A program made the translations under genes and the position numbers. The notes under the pieces were generated by a model, which did no database searches, was not told the origin of the DNA, and saw only the letters and a list, made by a program, of their open reading frames with translations. Of a stretch of 28,136 nt of DNA, positions 24,686-28,136 are shown one piece after another. Source of the DNA: Acidobacteriota bacterium (lineage in GTDB: Bacteria > Acidobacteriota > Terriglobia > Acidiferrales > UBA7541); the NCBI GenBank assembly GCA_003153585.1, contig PLZZ01000088.1:1117-29252 (forward strand), read 5' to 3'. Each line of letters opens with the position of its first letter. Position 1 is the stretch's first letter.

Positions 24686-26740
24686 ATGTCGGATACGCGA
24701 ACTCATTTTGAAGGTCTATTTGGCGCTCTGCCGGAGAGGCCGGATCGTCGAGCCTACGGTCGGAGCAGCTCGGCTCTGCTGACATACGTGGAGCTGGGCG
24801 ATGGAAATGGCGGCATCGCTTTGAACGTCAGCGAGGGCGGGCTGGCTATCACGGCGGCCGGGTTGCTGACGTCTGATTACTTTCCGAGCGTACGGTTCCA
24901 ATTGCCGAAGTCCGATGTATGGATTGAAACCAGCGGGCAAGTAGCATGGACGAGCGATTCTAAAAAAGGCGCGGGGATCCAGTTTGTCGATGTCGCGGAT
25001 AGCGACCGCGAGAAGATACGCGAGTGGATCGCGACCAAAGATTTCGCCAACGGCCCGGTACGAGGAACCAGCGAACCCATTCGTGGAAGAGACATAGAGT
25101 TTCTGGGGATTCGAAGCGCAAGCAAGCTTCCCATGAAGCTGGAGGCTCTCAGCGAAGCTGACGAAGCTAAATTTGCGGGCATGTTTCCGTCAGAAAAAAC
25201 TCTGTCCAACGCGCATCATGAGCCCGAGGGCCTGGCGCGAGACACTGAGCCGCGGGTGGCGGAGAAGAATTCGCGAAACGTTCTGAGTTTTTTGGAACGA
25301 AACTCAGAGCGTGGCGAGCGCATGGACGCCCCGGCAACCGTTGAGCCTGCCGACGACGAGCGGACGGAACCTGAGACAGTTTCAACCCTGCCGAATGACG
25401 ATCATCCAGTCGAGGATGAAACGTCTCGACCTTCTAATTTCCCTGAAGAAAATTTGCATTTTGTCCCTCGCGTTGATGATTTTTGCGAAGGGCCAGAGCA
25501 ACGTGCGGACGATAGCACGCTGGCGCAACCAGAAAACGTGGTAGCCGAGCCGACGCACAATCATTCAGTCGAAAATGCCTTGATCACGCCTCCTCCGGAT
25601 TTTCTCGAAGAAAATCGGCTTCTCGCCGCCGAGACGGATGGATCTTCCGAGATTGAAGGGAAAACCGCGAGCGGGAAGGAGCAGGAACCGCCCGCTTACG
25701 TTTTTTCGCGAGAAGCGGATTTGATCCAACAGCTTGAGTTGCACAGAAGGAATCAAGCGGCGAATCTATTGGTGGAACGGGCACGCGAGATTCCGGTGGA
25801 ACGTCGAAGCGGATGGCCTCTCGCGGCACTGGTACTTCTGATTGGGATAGCGTGCTTTGCGGTTGGGGTCGGCGTGGGGAACGGATTTTTCGACAAGTTG
25901 CTTGGTCACGATCAAGAGTTGGAACAAAGCAGCGGCGCGACGCCGCCAACACCAACGGCTAGCTTGCCCGCAGCCACTGCTGGAGAAAACGATTTCGCCG
26001 GTGCGAGTGCTGTTGCAAGCAACGCGCAGAAATCAACGGAGGTTGCGTCGGGCAATTCCGCGGCTACTCGACCGAGCAGTTCGGCGGACACGGCGGCTAG
26101 TGATGCCCCGGCCGCCTCCGAGGGCAAGCCGCCAGTGAAGGCTGCTCCGGCAGGAGCGGCGGAGAAGAACAGCAGAGACGGCGAGAATCCGCCGTCGGTG
26201 GATGCGCAGCAGCCGGTGCCGGTCACGTCCGTAACAAAGCCGCAGCAGGCGGAAACGAGCGAAGATTCCGCAGCAGCGGTGGCGACTACGCAGCCGTTCA
26301 GCGAGACCCAAGGGCCAATACTTGTGACTGCGCCAGATGAAACGAGCGGTCCATTCAAGCTGGCACTCGCGGAACAGGCGGTGAGCGCATCGCCAACGCT
26401 CGCGATCAGTGCGCAACGTTTCGTTGCCGTCCCGGCACAGCCGGGGCCTGCGTCGGGTCACCGCCCGGAAAGATTGCAAGTGGGAGTATTGATATTTCAC
26501 GTGGACCCTCAGGTGCCATCAGGCGGAAACCAAAAGGAAATGGCAGGGACGGTGAAAGTGCGAGCTACGATCGGAAAGAGCGGAGACGTTGTTGATGTAA
26601 AACCGATCAGTGGTCCGGCGGCGCTGATTCCGGTGGTGGTGCAAGCTGTTAGGGAATGGCGCTATACGGTGACGCTCTTGGACGGACAGCCCCTGGGAGC
26701 TGAGGAAGATGTGGTGATCGAATTTCGGCCGAGAAGTTAA
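24686..26740 (+). CDS. PilZ domain - membrane helix - TonB C-terminal domain fusion protein
   Basis: From the ATG at 24686 (GAGGGG 7 nt upstream) the protein has 684 residues; a TTG 102 nt upstream would add an unconvincing peptide. Residues ~18-115 form a PilZ domain with both c-di-GMP motifs: R22-x3-R26 (RRAYGR) and N47-x-S49-x2-G52 (NVSEGG). Residues ~120-370 are a charged, Glu/Asp/Pro-rich linker with an internal duplication. One membrane helix follows at ~377-400 (WPLAALVLLIGIACFAVGVG), then an Ala/Ser/Pro-rich spacer. The C-terminal ~85 residues are a TonB_C domain (GTVKVRATIGKSGDVVDVKP, ISGPAALIP, AVREWRYTVTLLDGQP, VVIEF). The expected topology is PilZ in the cytoplasm and TonB_C in the periplasm. 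That would let c-di-GMP influence something at the outer membrane or cell wall. Targets are unknown; no exbBD or TonB-dependent receptor is in the window. Confidence 0.9.
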   Translation: MSDTRTHFEGLFGALPERPDRRAYGRSSSALLTYVELGDGNGGIALNVSEGGLAITAAGLLTSDYFPSVRFQLPKSDVWIETSGQVAWTSDSKKGAGIQFVDVADSDREKIREWIATKDFANGPVRGTSEPIRGRDIEFLGIRSASKLPMKLEALSEADEAKFAGMFPSEKTLSNAHHEPEGLARDTEPRVAEKNSRNVLSFLERNSERGERMDAPATVEPADDERTEPETVSTLPNDDHPVEDETSRPSNFPEENLHFVPRVDDFCEGPEQRADDSTLAQPENVVAEPTHNHSVENALITPPPDFLEENRLLAAETDGSSEIEGKTASGKEQEPPAYVFSREADLIQQLELHRRNQAANLLVERAREIPVERRSGWPLAALVLLIGIACFAVGVGVGNGFFDKLLGHDQELEQSSGATPPTPTASLPAATAGENDFAGASAVASNAQKSTEVASGNSAATRPSSSADTAASDAPAASEGKPPVKAAPAGAAEKNSRDGENPPSVDAQQPVPVTSVTKPQQAETSEDSAAAVATTQPFSETQGPILVTAPDETSGPFKLALAEQAVSASPTLAISAQRFVAVPAQPGPASGHRPERLQVGVLIFHVDPQVPSGGNQKEMAGTVKVRATIGKSGDVVDVKPISGPAALIPVVVQAVREWRYTVTLLDGQPLGAEEDVVIEFRPRS
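25395..25627 (+). repeat. Internal duplication in the linker of the PilZ-TonB protein
   Basis: Two diverged copies lie 53-54 codons apart. HPVED followed by SNFPEENLHF (about 25400-25460) matches HSVEN followed by PDFLEENRLL (about 25560-25625), and the DNA is still similar (ATCATCCAGTCGA at 25401 against ATCATTCAGTCGA at 25560). It is an in-frame duplication within a disordered linker. Confidence 0.6.
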
Positions 26741-26985
26741 GAAAGGTCTTACGAACTATTGGACTGATTGTCCCCAGCGTTTGCGGGGCTGTTTGAGGCT
26801 TTTGGGGCCGCTCTGGGGTACTTTATTCGCGACTAAGGTTCTTGTTGGCAAGTTTTACAGGGTTTAGCCTATGGGCCTTCCAACGGAATACCACTAAAAG
26901 TGTACTCCTGAGATCTTGCGCTCTGCGGTTATTGTGGGTCGTCCATTCGTGGCTGATTTAACGAAAATCTAACGAGGTGATGCTC

Positions 26986-28136
26986 ATGCGGACGCTCCGT
27001 TCAATCCGCTCCACACGTTGGCTACTGCTCGCGGTGCTGATGCTTTTCATACCGGCTGGAACCCACGGTCAAGGCGTTGGAATATCGATAACCGTCGCGC
27101 CGCCGGCGCTGCCGGTGTATGTGCAGCCGATTTGTCCCGCTGACAATTATATTTGGACGCCCGGCTATTGGGCCTACAGCGACGACGACGCTGATTATTA
27201 TTTCGTGCCGGGTACGTGGGCGGAGGCGCCGACTCCTGGCTTTCTGTGGACCCCGGGCTATTGGGGCTGGAACAACGGCGCGTATGCTTGGAATGGCGGT
27301 TATTGGGGGTCACAGATTGGTTTCTATGGCGGCGTAAATTACGGGTTCGGTTACGGCGGCGTGGGCTACGAGGGCGGTTACTGGCAAGGCGGAAACTTCT
27401 TTTACAACCGCTCGGTGAGCAATGTAAATGTGACCGTGATTCACAACGTTTACAGCAAGACGGTGATCAACAACTACTCATCGACCGGGCGTGCGAGTTT
27501 CAATGGTCCAGGTGGAGTATCGGCAAAACCAACCGCGGCCCAAGAAACCTATGCGCACGAGCAACACACACCGCCGACAGCGGCGCAAACCGAGCACCAG
27601 CACGCTGCAGCATCCGATCGAAGCCAATTTGCTTCCGTGAACCACGGGAAGCCGGCGGTAGCTGCGACGGCAAAGCCGGGCGAATTCAAGGGCGCGGGAG
27701 TAGTGCCGGCAAAGGCAGCGGCTCCGTATAAGGGCGCAACGGGTAAAACGGCGCCAAAGACAGAAGGCGCGGCAACAGAACATAAGGGCGCGACCCCCGC
27801 AGCGAAATCGTCCGCGTCATCGCGCGAGAAACCGACGGAGAGTACGGCGAATAAGGCTACTCCGCGTTCTAGTGCATCACGCGCGGAAAGCACTCCTAAG
27901 ACTGCGACCGCGCCCAAGGCTGAACCGAAAGCGCAGCCTGAACGCGAAGCTGCACCAAAGGCCAAAGCGGCACCAAAAGCTCAACCCGAGAATGAAGCCG
28001 CACCGAAGGCGCAACCAAAGCGTGAGGCCGCGCCAAAGGCACAGCCGGAACATGAAGCAGCACCAAAGCCTGAGCCCAAGGCGACACCGAAAGCACAGCC
28101 AAAGCATGAGGCCGCACCGAAGGCAGAGCCGGAACA
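26986..28136 (+). CDS. Secreted WxxGxW-repeat protein with Ala-Pro-Lys-rich tail, 3' end beyond window
   Basis: The frame is open from the ATG at 26986 (GAGG 8 nt upstream; an in-frame ATG at 26980 is too close to it) to the window edge, 383 codons, so the C-terminus is missing. A signal peptide covers ~1-28 (WLLLAVLMLFIPAGTHG). Residues 55-107 carry the WxxGxW family motifs: WTPGYW (57-62), VPGTW (74-78), WTPGYW (88-93) and WNGGYW (102-107). A Gly/Tyr-rich segment follows to ~135, then an NVNVTVIHNVYSKTVINNY stretch. From ~170 the protein becomes low complexity, and from residue 309 it is a repeat of APKAQPxxEA units. It is probably an envelope or surface protein; the function of this family is not known. 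It lies 245 nt downstream of the PilZ-TonB gene on the same strand, probably with its own promoter. Confidence 0.85.
   Translation, partial: MRTLRSIRSTRWLLLAVLMLFIPAGTHGQGVGISITVAPPALPVYVQPICPADNYIWTPGYWAYSDDDADYYFVPGTWAEAPTPGFLWTPGYWGWNNGAYAWNGGYWGSQIGFYGGVNYGFGYGGVGYEGGYWQGGNFFYNRSVSNVNVTVIHNVYSKTVINNYSSTGRASFNGPGGVSAKPTAAQETYAHEQHTPPTAAQTEHQHAAASDRSQFASVNHGKPAVAATAKPGEFKGAGVVPAKAAAPYKGATGKTAPKTEGAATEHKGATPAAKSSASSREKPTESTANKATPRSSASRAESTPKTATAPKAEPKAQPEREAAPKAKAAPKAQPENEAAPKAQPKREAAPKAQPEHEAAPKPEPKATPKAQPKHEAAPKAEPE
27910..28136 (+). repeat. Coding repeat array, 10-residue APKAQP-type units
   Basis: At least six imperfect units of about 30 nt encode variants of EAAPKAQP followed by ER, EN, KR, EH or KH. 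Some units are shortened (APKAKA) or altered (APKPEPKAT). Synonymous codons differ between units. The array continues past the window end. Confidence 0.85.

Noticed and set aside
1-28136. Mobile elements, CRISPR arrays, integrase or attachment sites
   Set aside because: No transposase, integrase, direct-repeat/spacer pattern or tRNA-linked duplication was seen. The repeats found are coding (linker duplication, APKAQP array) or short palindromes.

Overview
The window looks like a piece of an Acidobacteriota chromosome (Terriglobia/Koribacter-like). This is inferred from gene content, not from any search: a B12-dependent ribonucleotide reductase of the long NrdJ+TSCPD type, a zinc-finger anti-sigma/DUF4349 fusion, stand-alone TonB C-terminal domains, a PilZ-TonB fusion, a WxxGxW secreted protein, and a moderately GC-rich sequence. 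No mobile element, CRISPR array, tRNA or rRNA was seen. Two genes are cut by the window edges (left: TPR protein, right: WxxGxW protein).

Layout. 1-2346: minus-strand ABC-2 exporter operon (ATPase, permease, membrane-anchored TPR protein) joined by two ATGA overlaps, with a candidate promoter. 2427-3695: MFS exporter, minus. 3696-4336: long non-coding gap with a good promoter pointing at nrdJ and a long leader. 4337-7144: nrdJ, closed by a clear intrinsic terminator. 7453-9754: minus-strand ECF sigma factor, anti-sigma/DUF4349 and periplasmic TonB-domain protein. 9906-11261: glmM, minus. 11432-12499: AI-2E family transporter, plus. 12516-13449: thiE with a small two-helix membrane protein overlapping it, minus. 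13674-14516: alpha/beta hydrolase, plus. 14529-17579: ~1000-residue TPR protein with a long acidic linker, minus.

17810-23984 is the conserved translation/secretion block, all on the minus strand in transcription order: ffh, a GAF-domain gene, rpsP, khpA, rimM, trmD, a pentapeptide-repeat membrane gene, rplS, rnhB. It makes the SRP GTPase, ribosomal proteins S16 and L19, the 30S maturation factor RimM, the tRNA m1G37 methyltransferase and RNase HII. Two unrelated genes interrupt it (GAF and pentapeptide), and the ribosomal gene after each has its own promoter with a perfect TATAAT -10 box.

24686-28136 (plus) holds two envelope genes: a PilZ (c-di-GMP-type) domain joined through one membrane helix to a periplasmic TonB C-terminal domain, and a secreted WxxGxW protein ending in an Ala-Pro-Lys repeat array. 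The PilZ-TonB fusion is the best candidate for something little described. The pentapeptide gene inside the trmD-rplS block and the ~30-residue insertion beside the TrmD active site are the next most notable.
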